Source of the DNA: Epiperipatus broadwayi
Lineage: Eukaryota; Onychophora; Udeonychophora; Euonychophora; Peripatidae
Reading direction: 5' to 3'
Assembly: GCA_028023455.1 (NCBI GenBank)
Contig: JAQFVV010012477.1
Coordinates: 1,919,501 to 1,983,500, forward strand
Length of the DNA: 64,000 bases
The notes below the pieces were generated by a model. The model was not told the DNA's origin. It saw only the letters and a program-made list of their open reading frames with translations, and searched no databases. This document shows positions 11,207-23,046 of this stretch, in pieces; the stretch's first letter is position 1, and every line of letters begins with the position of its first letter. Position numbers and translations under genes: made by a program.

Positions 11207-12394
11207 TTAATACATACTACACAACCATTGACACAAATATTTTTTGAATGATATATAAGAAATATTATTCAGATCAATTGAACATTCATATACAAATTTA
11301 TTAAACAACTTTGACCCAGAATAAACATATTGTCTTCTACTAGATTCCTTAAAAAATTTTGGTAAAGGTAATTGAAATTTATTAGAAAGACGAGTATTTA
11401 GAACATAAACTCTAGAATTCAAAAAAGGTTTAGCACAAAAAATATCAAAAATAACTCTATATTGATATAAGTGATTTACATCAAATAAACCAAATGCAAT
11501 ATAAATATCTCGAACAGAAGAGGAACGAGATCTACCAAAAATAACATGCAAAGAAGATAAAATATGTAGAGAAGCATTACCCCAAATAATGATATTGTAG
11601 ATAAAATACTCTGATAACAGGCAATGTAAATAAAAATGAGAGCAGACCTAGGAAGAAATTTAACTAAATAATAAAACATATAGTTTAAATTATGTAACCG
11701 TTGACAAAGATAGGTAATGTGATTTGTCCAGGACAATCTGGAGTCAATATATATTCCCAAATAACAATAATTATCTACCAAAGCAATATTCTCACAAGTA
11801 CATATACTATTATAATGCAAAATATACTTACAGCAAATTTTAATCTTAAGAGAAAAAAAAGTACGCTTATAAGAAAAAAGAATAGCTTTTGTTTTATCTA
11901 AATTGACCAACAATGAATTATATGCCAACCATTTACCAATAGAGTCCAAATCCTCGTTCACTAATTTTTCAAGAAGATTATAAGAAACAGCATTGCAAGA
12001 TAAAGCAATATCATCAGCAAAACCAAAAATCTTAGAATGCAACTTCAATGAAAATAAATCATTAATATATATTAAAAACAATAGAGGACCAAGTACTGAA
12101 CCTTGCGGAACTCCATAATTAATCAAGACCACATCACTGATAGTACCATAAATATTAGTAAACTGTTTCCTATCATTTAAATAACTCTCCAACCAACTAC
12201 CAATAGATCCACGAAAACCATACAAATAACAATGCTTAATCAAAATATTATGATTAGCAGAATCAAATGCTTTAGATAAATCAAGATAAATAGCCAATGT
12301 TTTAAGTTCCTGGTCCAATGAAGATGTTAAATACTGAACATGATGTTTTAAAGCATCTAATGTACTTCTGCCAGAAAGAAAACCATATTGATAG
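11207..12394 (-). pseudogene. LINE A reverse transcriptase, C-terminal half
   Basis: Reverse transcriptase palm and thumb of LINE A, which would copy the element RNA at the target nick. Visible motifs: YGFLSGRST, AIYLDLSKAFDSANH (first catalytic Asp), GVPQGSVLGPLLF and GFADDIAL (FADD, the paired catalytic Asp). The main frame runs 12394-11476, and the C-terminal part continues in another frame (11551-11207, ending in QWLCSMY), so one frameshift lies near 11550-11600. The first nine codons of the longest open frame beginning at 12420 belong to the inserted LTR, not to the LINE. The upstream half of the domain is at 21156-21749. Confidence 0.9.
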
Positions 12395-15300
12395 TGTACC
12401 GGTCGGTTTCGTCTGTTCATATAACAAGATCTAGCATCTAGGCAAAAGTACCTTGAGTCCAGTCATGCGCAAGATACATAAGTCAGGAACATTCATGAAC
12501 TCTGCCCTATTTGCCTATTTTCCAGATCTACCAACTTATGAGCAACAATTCCAATGATACTGATCTAATTTATTTCTACCCCGCCGGCGTCACAAAGTCA
12601 TGATACAAAAAGACTCTTATTTGAACTTTATTCATGTACAGGATATTATGATTAGTGATTTTCGATCATCTAGTAAATGGAATCTTTTTTTATATGACAT
12701 CAAATCCATTTCTATTCAATAAATGAAACAATGACTTAGACATTTAGGAAGATAGAAGATTTATTAAATCAACTTGGAATATATATGATTGCAAATGTTA
12801 TTGGTGTTCCAATGTAAATTAAATGGGTGTTTATCTCCTTTGGACGACATTAACCTCCCTTACAATGCTATAAAATGAACGTATTTAATCATCAATAACA
12901 AATAATTCATGGCTTTATTCTAATGCGGCTATTTATATGTCAATAATTTATCGATTGAATGGGATACATAAGGTTTTTAATAATAGCGCTAGACTACAGT
13001 TACCTAAAGTTCTTTGAATCCACCATTAATAAAACAATAGCACTTGTACCAATACTTAAGTTTATTGAGTTGGATGAGGAGGATAATTATATTTAATTAA
13101 TATTTGCATTTGCTATATAAGAACATGTGTGGGAAGCTAATTTGGGAAATAATAATAATGGCAGAAGTATCGTATCTGAAAGTGTGAATGAAACATATAA
13201 AAAAAATGGCAATCCATTTAGCATAATCATAACAGTACGGTTTAGGAGAATTCATAGGCTTTTAATGAGAACAAAATATGGGAGAGCGGTACGTGTATGA
13301 TGGCAATGGAGCGATCTATTCTAAGATCCAAAAAGATGCTTCAATTCACAGTTAAAGAAGGCGACTCTCTGCAAACGTCGGCAGGGTCGGGTCATAAACA
13401 ACGAAGAATGCGCCTTATTGAATTGCCATAGGCTGGACTTTTGCCAGAGTGAACCCTATGCAATAATCTCGCGCTGAAGATATCCAAAGAGGTTTGCCAA
13501 ACCTTGTCCTTGGTATTGGAAGTAAAAATGAACGAAGCACCAAGGTATATATATAATGAAAGGCCGGTATACATGTAATGCTTGCATTAATATAAATAGA
13601 TATATTTAACTAAGGAATAAAGAATTATCGCCTATCTTTATTAATAAAAACCCAGCGTACCGGTATGATTTGATTACTGCATGGATATGGAAGAATTACA
13701 TTTAATGCTAATATAATATAGCTCATAGAACTAAAGGATCCCCCCCCCCCCTTATGTATTACTTTAAACTACACATAAACTTTCCACAACGGATAAATAA
13801 TATAAATCTTTGGTTTTGAATGCTTTAATAAATAAATACTTTTCATATTATTAAATATATATAAAGTCGGTGGTGGCTATTGATTTCAAGAAAGTAATAT
13901 TAATTTAATTCATATAAATCTATTTGCAGATTTTAGAAGTTAGCGCTATTATTTAATTAACCAAAAAAAACACATTTCTAAGAAAATAGATTTTTACTTA
14001 GTTTTTGAAAATAACACTGTACAATAATTATCAAATTCTGATTTTATTTCCCCAGACTGGCAGGCACCCGCTATACTAAGAATAACAAATTTGTTTTTAA
14101 AAAATACTAGATTAATTACCCTCTGAAAAGTAAGGAGGGTTTTCTTTTATTAAAAGAGATAGCGTAAGCATTTGCGATTCTGGGGGGGGGGGAGGAATTA
14201 TCGACATATAATTTAGTATCTGAAAGTATAAAATATAATAATGAAAATAAAGTATTGCCACATAGATGTGAAATTAAGAACTAATAATTATTCAGGAGAG
14301 GTTTAATGTAGGAGAGATTACAGCTAAGTTATATAGAGAGAGAACAAGGTACAATTAACAAAAAGGTAAGAATTTTACAAATTGATTCATAACTAATATT
14401 AAATTTTACAAATGAAAGCTTTACAAAAGATTTAAAGAAATAGATAGGTGAGAGTTAAAATTATTCATGGTAACTTTAAGAGTCTAGCAGCATTTGAAAT
14501 GATTACCTCTGTAAAATGTGGTGGTTCTTTTGATGATTTCAATTCCCTCGGAGACTAGATCTAGTTTGTCAAGCATAGTTATTCAGGCAGGCAATAAGTT
14601 TATTATTTAACAAATAGGCATATAATTATAGTCTATGAGTATCGGGATCCATGGGCACAGATTCCAGGGAAGGCCATCTCGAATGGCGAGAAAGGCGACT
14701 TAGATTTACTCAGTACACATTGAAATTAACGAACGCAAATTTTCTTGGTGACTGCTCTCATTGACTGTCTTAGTTACTCTCTAAATTAATTCGTAATTAT
14801 TCCATGCCTTGGTATTTTTGGAATCCTTTTCTGATTGGTCATTGCTAATTGTTATCTAATTCAATTAATCTTTAAAAGAATTTGTACATACGATTTACCC
14901 ATTGTGCCGGAAGATGCCATTGTGAGATAAATTTTCAATTCAAAATTAAATTGATAAAAAAAAATGTTTGTAACAAAAGTAAATCAATTAAGTTTAGTTT
15001 CTACTTTTGATTTTAGAGAAACTTTTAATTAAAGTTATGTTAGAATATTATACAAGATTACGCTTCTCACCTTTAATTAATTTTGACTAATTACAATCGC
15101 ATCTTCCATATTGGATTTAAAAGAAAAGTGGAGTTTAATGGCAAAAATAATTTAAAAACACAATTTTATAAAATTACATATAACGAACTTTTCCAATAAA
15201 TATTTGCTCAGCACGTTTGTCTCTACAATATCTATAGATATCTGAGCTGCAATTAATAAATACTTATTATATCTTTTATAGAATAACAAAATGCAGAAAA

Positions 15301-15593
15301 TATAATATATTGATATTATAGCTTGTTATAATTAATCTTCCATTCCCTATTATGCATATGTATTCCCTCTTTAAATACTATATTCATTATTTTTATTTTG
15401 TGTGTTTAAATTCAGATATTTAGGCATATATCTTCGTTAATAAATATGTTAGTTAATAATACTCAAACAAAAGGATAAAAAAAATGTGTTAGTGAGTGGA
15501 ATATATACGCAAGAATAGGGTTTGAATTTAGGTTGGTAGCGGAAGATTTGAAGTGGGCTGTGAAGCGCAATCTGAATCTCAGATTCCGCTTCA
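12395..15593 (-). repeat. 3' LTR of the giant-LTR element
   Basis: 3199 bp, nearly identical to 17961-21155. Because gag is on the minus strand, this is the downstream (3') LTR. It includes a C10 run (13741) and a G10 run (14184) that differ in length from the other copy. A 60-codon minus frame (13392-13574) is present in both LTRs but has no recognised domain. Confidence 0.92.
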
Positions 15594-15602
15594 TTTTCCC
15601 GG
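15594..15602 (-). promoter_or_regulatory. Polypurine tract candidate
   Basis: On the minus strand the sequence immediately before the 3' LTR is CCGGGAAAA, a short purine run in the position expected for the plus-strand priming site of an LTR retrotransposon. Confidence 0.5.
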
Positions 15603-15888
15603 ACTTACAATTGATAAAAAAAAATGTAAAAAAAATATCTTACTTGCTGTTCCGGTGACAAAAGAACAACCTGGTTTGAAAGGAGTATGTGATTTATTTA
15701 TATAAAAAAAAATTATCAAACTAATGCTAGCCCCTTTTTTTTTCTTTGCTGATATATGCTAAAAAAATTTTTTTGACCTATCTATCACTGAGTGCAAAAC
15801 TATTACAGTAAACTATATTCATATCTTTCTTCAAGAGTGTGGTTCAAATTCCTTAGCTATCCGTCTGTGATTTATTGTTATCTTACTT

Positions 15889-16824
15889 TTAATATTTTCC
15901 ACGATCAGGAGGTTCAAATGGCTTTAAGTGTCTTGCGTTGAATGTCCTTAACAGAGCTGTCACATACTGTTCAAAATCTGGTGGCTTGTTTTCATGGCTT
16001 TCCCACCATGATTTTGCATATCCATTGAGATAGTGAATTGCCAAAGCTACTTGATCCGATGCTGAGATCTGTTGGAATCGAAACAATTCTTGAAGACACT
16101 CAGTATGTGCTTTTGGATTTTCTCCAGCATCACCTTTGAATGATTTCACTTGGATGAACTTCGCCATGTAGGCTTGTGCGTTCGAGATCTGTCCTATGGG
16201 CATAACATTTGATGTCCTATCAACTTGTTCCTGTATTGATTGTACTTTGTCTGGTATGATGTTAACCACATCTTCCTCTCTTGTTCCTTTAATCGTGGTT
16301 TGTTCTAATGCATCAGGTTTGAATTCTAAAGTTTTCACTGTGCTGCTTTTTAGTTTATCAATTTCACCTCTAAGTTCTTTTAGCTGGTCTTGAAACTCTG
16401 TCTGGGTTTCCTGCACATTTACAATGATCCTCTCTTGTTCTTCATGACACTTCAGTTCATCCCCCAAGTGATCATTTATTTGACTTATGGCTATGTGGTG
16501 GGTGGCTTCTTGCTTGTCTATCACACTTCGTGTCATTATTAATTCTCCAGTCATTTTGGATACTATACTTTTAGTTTCTTTTTTATGCTCCTCCAAGAGC
16601 CCTTCAAATTCAGTATGAACCTTTTCATAGCCTTTCCTGCAGTCTGCTCACACCTCATCTATTTGTTTTAACATATTACTGTTCATTTCATTACATAGTG
16701 TTGACATCCACTCTTTCATCTCATTATGCTTAGCTTCGAATTTTTTTTCCATGTTAGTGAACATATTCACCAATAATGTTTCTAGGTTTAGGTTCTGCAC
16801 AGATTCCATGGTTACAATCTCCAT
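15889..16824 (-). pseudogene. Gag-like gene of the giant-LTR element, one in-frame stop
   Basis: Retrotransposon capsid-type protein. The ATG at 16824-16822 opens a frame of 311 codons interrupted by one TGA (16650-16648, codon 59), easily explained by one C-to-T change; after it the frame is open to the stop at 15889. The N-terminal half is rich in Glu, Lys and Gln and coiled-coil-like. The C-terminal part shows a Ty3-type gag signature: VKSFKGDAGENPKAH, LAIHYLNGYAKSWWESHE, then FEQYVTALLRTFNARHL. The protein ends shortly afterwards, with no CCHC zinc knuckle and no pol. It is the only gene between the LTRs. Family assignment to Ty3 is by motif only. Confidence 0.8.
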
Positions 16825-17919
16825 TCTGCTATATGATTAGAGTATATATATTTATTTTAGTTATATATATTTCTTTATTAAAGATACAAAATGCTCACTT
16901 ATGGTTTCTTTTTATTTATTTATTTATGGCCTGATACACCTCTCCCCCATTCTCAACAGTCTCCCCCTTATTCTGCTCCCCCATACCTGTACCCAATCTA
17001 TACCTGATTTATTATATTTAGTGTTCTACCATGCCTGCCTTTTGCATTATTAACTTCTAGATCCAACATTTACAATATATATATATATATATCTGTTCAA
17101 ATATCATATTGTTACCTAATCTACTCTTGTTCATTCTTCAGTGTTTTTGCTGGGTCTTTAGGTTTGGTTGTTCCTTTGCACCTGAAACATACTTAAAATT
17201 GTATTACTTCATATTAAAATTATCAAAACTTGCATTACATAGTTGAGTACATAGTTGAGTACAATAGTTGAGTACAAATAATGCTCTCTATATAACTTGT
17301 TAATTTTTGGAATCATTGTTTCTAATATTTTTTTAGTTTATTCAATCTACCACCTAATGACAAAATTTATAATGGTATTACTACCGGGCGCCAGTCAAGA
17401 GGAGTAGATTGTTACAACACTATTTTACTAGATGATTGTACATTTTTATAAACACATATTTTTATTTATGACAGCCGTACAGCAGTTCAGATGTATAATA
17501 TAATAAAGTAATTAAAGATGTCATTACTATTTGAAGCACATATCTTTTTTTTACATACTATGGGTGTGAAAGTATTTAAAAGCTGCCACTACTTTTCTTT
17601 CACCACCCCAAGAAAGTATACATATATATTTAAAACATTATTTATGGAAGAAGAACAAAATATCACATATATACTGAATATTGTTTATGGAAAAAAAAAA
17701 TTACATATATGATTGACATTATTGGGACAATTATATACATATTAGTAATGACTTGTACCTAGTGTGTATAATATTTAAAAAACAAACATCTGAACTGGGT
17801 GTACAAACCAAGAAAAAAAATTTTTTTTTTACATATATTTTTATTTTTTTAGAAAAAAACATTATATCAATACTGAAATCTATTATTAAGGGTTCTGCAG
17901 GGTGTAAAAGTAATTAATA
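16825..17919. other. Non-coding leader of the giant-LTR element
   Basis: Between the primer site and gag start. It contains a pyrimidine-rich patch (16940-17000) and poly-A/T runs. The 64-codon plus frame 17518-17712 has no recognisable domain. Confidence 0.5.
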
Positions 17920-17939
17920 GCCCCACGGCTGGGCGTCCA
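17920..17939 (-). promoter_or_regulatory. Primer binding site candidate (tRNA-Lys-like)
   Basis: About 21 nt inside the 5' LTR, the minus strand reads TGGACGCCCAGCCGTGGGGC, which begins with TGG (complement of tRNA CCA) and resembles the complement of a metazoan tRNA-Lys 3' end with a few mismatches. The offset from the LTR is larger than usual because a poly-T stretch intervenes. Confidence 0.45.
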
Positions 17940-17960
17940 TACCCGGGGAAAAAAAAAACC

Positions 17961-20900
17961 TGTACCGGTCGGTTTCGTCTGTTCATATAACAAGATCTAG
18001 CATCTAGGCAAAAGTACCTCGAGTCCAGTCATGTGCAAGATACATAAGTCAGGAACATTCATGAACTCTGCCCTATTTGCCTATTTTCCAGATCTACCAA
18101 CTTATGAGCAACAATTCCAATGATACTGATCTAATTTATTTCTACCCCGCCGGCGTCACAAAGTCGTGACACAAAAAGACTCTTATTTGAACTTTATTCA
18201 TGTACAGGATATTATGATTAGCGATTTTCGATCATCTAGTAAGTGGAACCTTTTTTTATATGACATCAAATCCATTTCTATTCAATAAATGAAACAATGA
18301 CTTAGACATTTAGGAAGATATAAGATTTATTAAATCAACTTGGAATATATATGATTGCAAACGTTATAGGTGTTACAATGTAAATAAAATGGGTGTTTAT
18401 CTCCTTTGGACGACATTAACCTCCCTTACAATGCTATAAAATGAACGTATTTAATCATCAATAACAAATAATTCATGGCTTTATTCTAATGCGGCTATTT
18501 ATATGTCAATAATTTATCGATTGAATGGGATACATAAGGTTTTTAATAATAGCGCTAGACTACAGTTACCTAAAGTTCTTTGAATCCACCATTAATAAAA
18601 CAATAGCACTCGTACCAATACTTAAGTTTATTGAGTTGGATGAGGAGGATAATTATATTTAATTAATATTTGCATTTGCTATATAAGAACATGTGTGGGA
18701 AGCTAATTTGGGAAATAATAATAATGGCAGAAGTATCGTATCTGAAAGTGTGAATGAAACATATAAAAAAAATGGCAATCCATTTAGCATAATCATAACA
18801 GTACGGTTTAGGAGAATTAATAGGCTTTTAACGAGAACAAAATATGGGAGAGCGGTACGTGTATGATGGCAATGGAGCGATCTATTCTAAGATCCAAGAA
18901 GATGCTTCAATTCACAGTTAAAGAAGGCGACTCTCTGCAAACGTCGGCAGGGTCGGGTCATAAACAACGAAGAATGCGCCTTATTGAATTGCCATAGGCT
19001 GGACTTTTGCCAGAGCGAACCCTATGCAATAATCTCGCGCTGAAGAAATCCAAAGAGGTTTGCCAAACCTTGTCCTTGGTATTGGAAGTAAAAATGAATG
19101 AAGCACAAAGGTATATATATAACGAAAGGCCGGTATACACGTAATGCTTGCATTAATATAAATAGATATATTTAACTAAGGAATAAAGAATTATTGCCTA
19201 TCTTTATTAATAAAAACCCAGCGTACCGGTATGATTTGATTACTGCATGGATATGGAAGAATTACATTTAATGCTAATATAATATAGCTCATAGAACTAA
19301 AGGATTCCCCCCCCCCCTTATGTATTACTTTAAACTACACATAAACTTTCCACAACGGATAAATAATATAAATCTTTGGTTTTGAATGCTTTAATAAATA
19401 AATACTTTTCATATTATTAAATATATATAAAGTCGGTGGTGGCTATTGATTTCAAGAAAGTAATATTAATTTAATTCATATAAATCTATTTGCAGATTTT
19501 AGAAGTTAGCGCTATTATTTAATTAACCAAAAAAAACACATTTCTAAGAAAATAGATTTTTACTTAGTTTTTGAAAATAACACTGTACAATAATTATCAA
19601 ATTCTGATTTTATTTCCCCAGACTGGCAGGCACCCGCTATACTAAGAATAACAAATTTGTTTTTAAAAAATACTAGATTAATTACCCTCTGAAAAGTAAG
19701 GAGGGTTTTCTTTTATTAAAAGAGATAGCGTAAGCATTTGCGATTCTGGGGGGGGAAATTATCGACATATAATTTAGTATCTGAAAGTATAAAATATAAT
19801 AATGAAAATAAAGTATTGCCGCATAGACGTGAAATTAAGAACTAATAATTATTCAGGAGAGGTTTAATGTAGGAGAGATTACAGCTAAGTTATATATAGA
19901 GAGAACAAGGTACAATTAACAAAAAGGTAAGAATTTTACAAATTGATTCATAACTAATATTAAATTTTACAAATGAAAGCTTTACAAAAGATTTAAAGAA
20001 ATAGATAGATGAGAGTTAAAATTATTCACGGTAACTTTAAGAGTCTAGCAGCATTTGAAATGATTACCTCTGTAAAACGTGGTGGTTCTTTTGATGATTT
20101 CAATTCCCTCGGAGACTAGATCTAGTTTGTCAAGCATCGTTATTCAGGCAGGCAATAAGTTTATTATTTAATAAATAGGCATATAACTATAGTCTATGAG
20201 TATCGGGATCCATGGGCACAGATTCCAGGGAAGGCCATCTCGAATGGCGAGAAAGGCGACTTAGATTTACTCAGTACACATTGAAATTAACGAACGCAAA
20301 TTTTCTTGGTGACTGCTCTCATTGACTGTCCTAGTTACTCTCTAAATAATTCGTAATTATTCCATGCCTTGGTATTTTTGGAATCCCTTTCTGATTGGTC
20401 ATTGCTAATTGTTATCTAATTCAATTAATCTTTAAAAGAATTTGTACATACGATTTACCCATTGTGCCGGAAGATGCTATTGCGAGATAAATTTTCAATT
20501 CGAAATTAAATTGATAAAAAAAAATGTTTGTAACGAAAGTAAATCAATTAAGTTTAGTTTCTACTTTTGATTTTAGGGAAACTTTTAATTAAAGTTATGT
20601 TAGTATATTATACAAGATTACGCTTCTCACCTTTAATTAATTTTGACTAATTACAATCGCATCTTCCATATTGGATTTAAAAGAAAAGTGGAGTTTAATG
20701 GCAAAAATAATTTAAAAACACAATTTTATAAAATTACATATAACGAACTTTTCCAATAAATATTTGCTCAGCACGTTTGTCTGTACAATATCTATAGATA
20801 TCTGAGCTGCAATTAATAAATACTTATTATATCTTTTATAGAATAACAAAATGCAGAAAATATAATATATTGATATTATAGCTTGTTATAATTAAGCTTC

Positions 20901-21155
20901 CATTCCCTATTATGCATATGTATTCCCTCTTTAAATACTATATTCATTATTTTTATTTTGTGTGTTTAAATTCAGATATTTAGGCATATATCTTCGTTAA
21001 TAAATATGTTAGTTAATAATACTCAACCAAAAGGATAAAAAAAAAATGTGTTAGTGAGTGGAATATATATGCAAGAATAGGGTTTGTATTTAGGTTGGTA
21101 GCGGAAAATTTGAAGTGGGCTGTGAAGTGCAATCTGAATCTCAGATTCCGCTTCA
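17961..21155 (-). repeat. 5' LTR of the giant-LTR element
   Basis: 3195 bp, partner of 12395-15593. By orientation it should hold the promoter, but no TATA or initiator site could be picked out reliably in this AT-rich sequence. Confidence 0.92.
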
Positions 21156-21749
21156 ATAGTCAGATAAAATGTTATTTTTAAACAGAAATGACAACATTTG
21201 ATCCCTAACAATCATTTCCAATAATTTAGAAAAAACAGAAATAATAGCAATTGGCCTATAATTGACCATAAGAGTAGAATCACCCTTTTTATAAACAGGA
21301 GTAATAACATTAATTTTCAGACATTCCGGAAATGATCCAGACTGCAAAGATAAATTAAATAAATGAACTAAAACAGGCAAAAATGCAACCTTATTTTCTT
21401 TAAGCATCTTAGGTGTTATACCGTCTAGTCCAAAAGAAGTGACATTTTTTAAACTATCAATTGCTACAGATAACTGAGATTCAGAAACATCAGAATATAA
21501 AAAAGAATACAAACTTAGATAAGAAGACAAAATCTGCTCAGGTACATCAGGCATCGATAAATTTACAAAATACTCATTAAACCGATCAGCTAAATATTTT
21601 TCATTATTCTGTAACTCAATTAAACTTTCATTATATTTAATATATTTAATACGATCAGGAGAAGATTTTTTAATCAAAGAATTTATTGTTCTCCATTTCA
21701 AAGAAACATTTTTATCACTAAGAAATTCTGGTATTTGTGTATAATTCAA
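21156..21749 (-). pseudogene. LINE A reverse transcriptase, N-terminal half
   Basis: Finger domain and first palm motifs of the LINE A reverse transcriptase: KWRTINSLIKK, SFGLDGITPKMLK, INVITPVYKKGD and VNYRPIAIIS, then LEMIVRDQM. The frame is open for nearly 200 codons. It ends inside the LTR boundary after NNILSDY and resumes at 12394 with QYGFLSGR. It begins at the foldback element edge, so no true start codon is present here. Confidence 0.9.
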
Positions 21750-21929
21750 CCGATGACGTATTACCCTGAAGGCATATCAGTCTAATCTTGCGATTTTTAA
21801 GATAACGTCTCCAAGTGATTTGCGGACACATGTAATCGCTAAAATGTGTCCGCAGATCACGTGAACACGGTACGTTAAAAAACGCAACATTAGACCGATA
21901 TGCCTTCAGGGTAATACGTCATCGGTTGA
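21746..21929. repeat. 184-bp terminal palindrome of the foldback element
   Basis: TCAACCGATGACGTATTACC at the left is matched by its reverse complement ending at 21929. Inner arms around CCTGAAGGCATATCAG also pair. The same structure forms the left end of the copy at 58229. Confidence 0.85.
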
Positions 21930-22158
21930 TCACGTGGTAAAAAACAAAAAAACATGGCAAAAATATAAAAAAAAAATAAACATAAAAAAAATAAAAAAAA
22001 TGTGACGCAGGTCACATGATAAAAAAAAAAAGGGCAAAAATCTGACGCAGGTCAGGCAAATAGTAAAAAAAAAAATGTACATGCATGTGTCAAAATAATT
22101 TAGAAAAAACTATATTCTAATTTATAAAACCACCCTATATTATGCTCAATTATAAAAA

Positions 22159-22255
22159 ACAGCGCATAGCGCTGGAGTTGGTGGGGGGGGGGCCTTTGTG
22201 TTTTTGACAAGCCGTTAGGCTTGGCGTACACCTATACCTTGTATTACTCTCATAG
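22159..22255. repeat. GC-rich double-hairpin module, copy 1
   Basis: AGCGCATAGCGCT (hairpin), a run of G, then GCCGTTAGGCTTGGCG and CATAGCTGTA. It stands out sharply from the AT-rich surroundings. A second copy is at 22940-23046 and a decayed one near 58798-58922. Confidence 0.7.
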
Positions 22256-22939
22256 CTGTAATTTTTATAATTGCCCATGAATTTACGAAAAATAATTTTC
22301 TGTATGATATAATTCAGAAATTAAAAATTGCCGATGAATTTACGAAAAATAATTTTCTGTATGATACAATTCAGAAATTAAAAATTAAATTAAAACGTAA
22401 TTCAATTGTAGAAATATTAACAAAAATTTTTTGTAAATTTTAAATAAACAGCTAAATTAAAAAGACGCGATTTAATGCAAATCTGGTATTAATGGCGTCA
22501 TTTAATGCAAATCTGGTATTAATGGCGTCGCACCCTGTAATTTTTATAATTGCCGATGAATTTACGAAAAATAATTTGAGAATTGTAGAAATATTAACAA
22601 AAAGTTTTTATAATTGACGATGAATTTACGAAAAATAATTTGAGAATTGTAGAAATATTAACAAAAAGATTTTGTAAATTTAAAATAAACAGATAAATAA
22701 AAAACAGTTTACCGGAATAAATTACGAAAAATAATTTTCTGTATGATACAATTCAGAAATTAAAAATGAAATTAAAACATAATTCAATTGTAGACTGATA
22801 ATAATACGTCATCGGTTGAATTATCCAGGTCACATGCTAAAAAATATTCAAAAATGAAAAATATCTGACGCAGGTCAGGCAAATACTAAAAAAAAAATGT
22901 ACATGCATGCGTCAAAATATTATTCTCAATTTTAAAATA

Positions 22940-23046
22940 CAGCAGCGCGTAGCGCTGGAATTGGCGGGGGGGCCTCCGGATGTTTTTGTCGGGCCGCAGG
23001 CCCGGCGTACACGTATATCAGACATTGTATTACTCTCATAGCTGTA
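22940..23046. repeat. GC-rich double-hairpin module, copy 2
   Basis: AGCGCGTAGCGCT followed by GGCGGGGGGGCC and the perfect hairpin GGGCCGCAGGCCC, then CGGCGTACAC and TTGTATTACTCTCATAGC. Both hairpins keep pairing between copies although loops and flanks differ. Confidence 0.72.

Larger units (their letters stand above)
12395..21155 (-). mobile_element. LTR retrotransposon with giant LTRs and gag only (LARD/TR-GAG-like)
   Basis: It is 8761 bp long, bounded by LTRs of 3199 bp (12395-15593) and 3195 bp (17961-21155). On the plus strand each LTR starts TGTACCGG and ends CCGCTTCA (TG...CA). The target duplication is ATAG at 12391-12394 and 21156-21159. The 2367-bp interior holds one minus-strand gag gene and no visible protease, reverse transcriptase, RNase H or integrase, so the element must have been moved by enzymes from another element. 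LTRs differ at about two dozen sites in the first 1.25 kb by eye, so insertion was fairly recent. It disrupts the RT gene of LINE A. Confidence 0.92.

Noticed and set aside
12396-12440. GAAAC next to the LTR end as a hammerhead
   Set aside because: No CTGANGA strand or pairing helix II upstream.
13392-13574. 60-codon frame present in both LTRs
   Set aside because: Present twice only because the LTRs are copies; no recognised domain.
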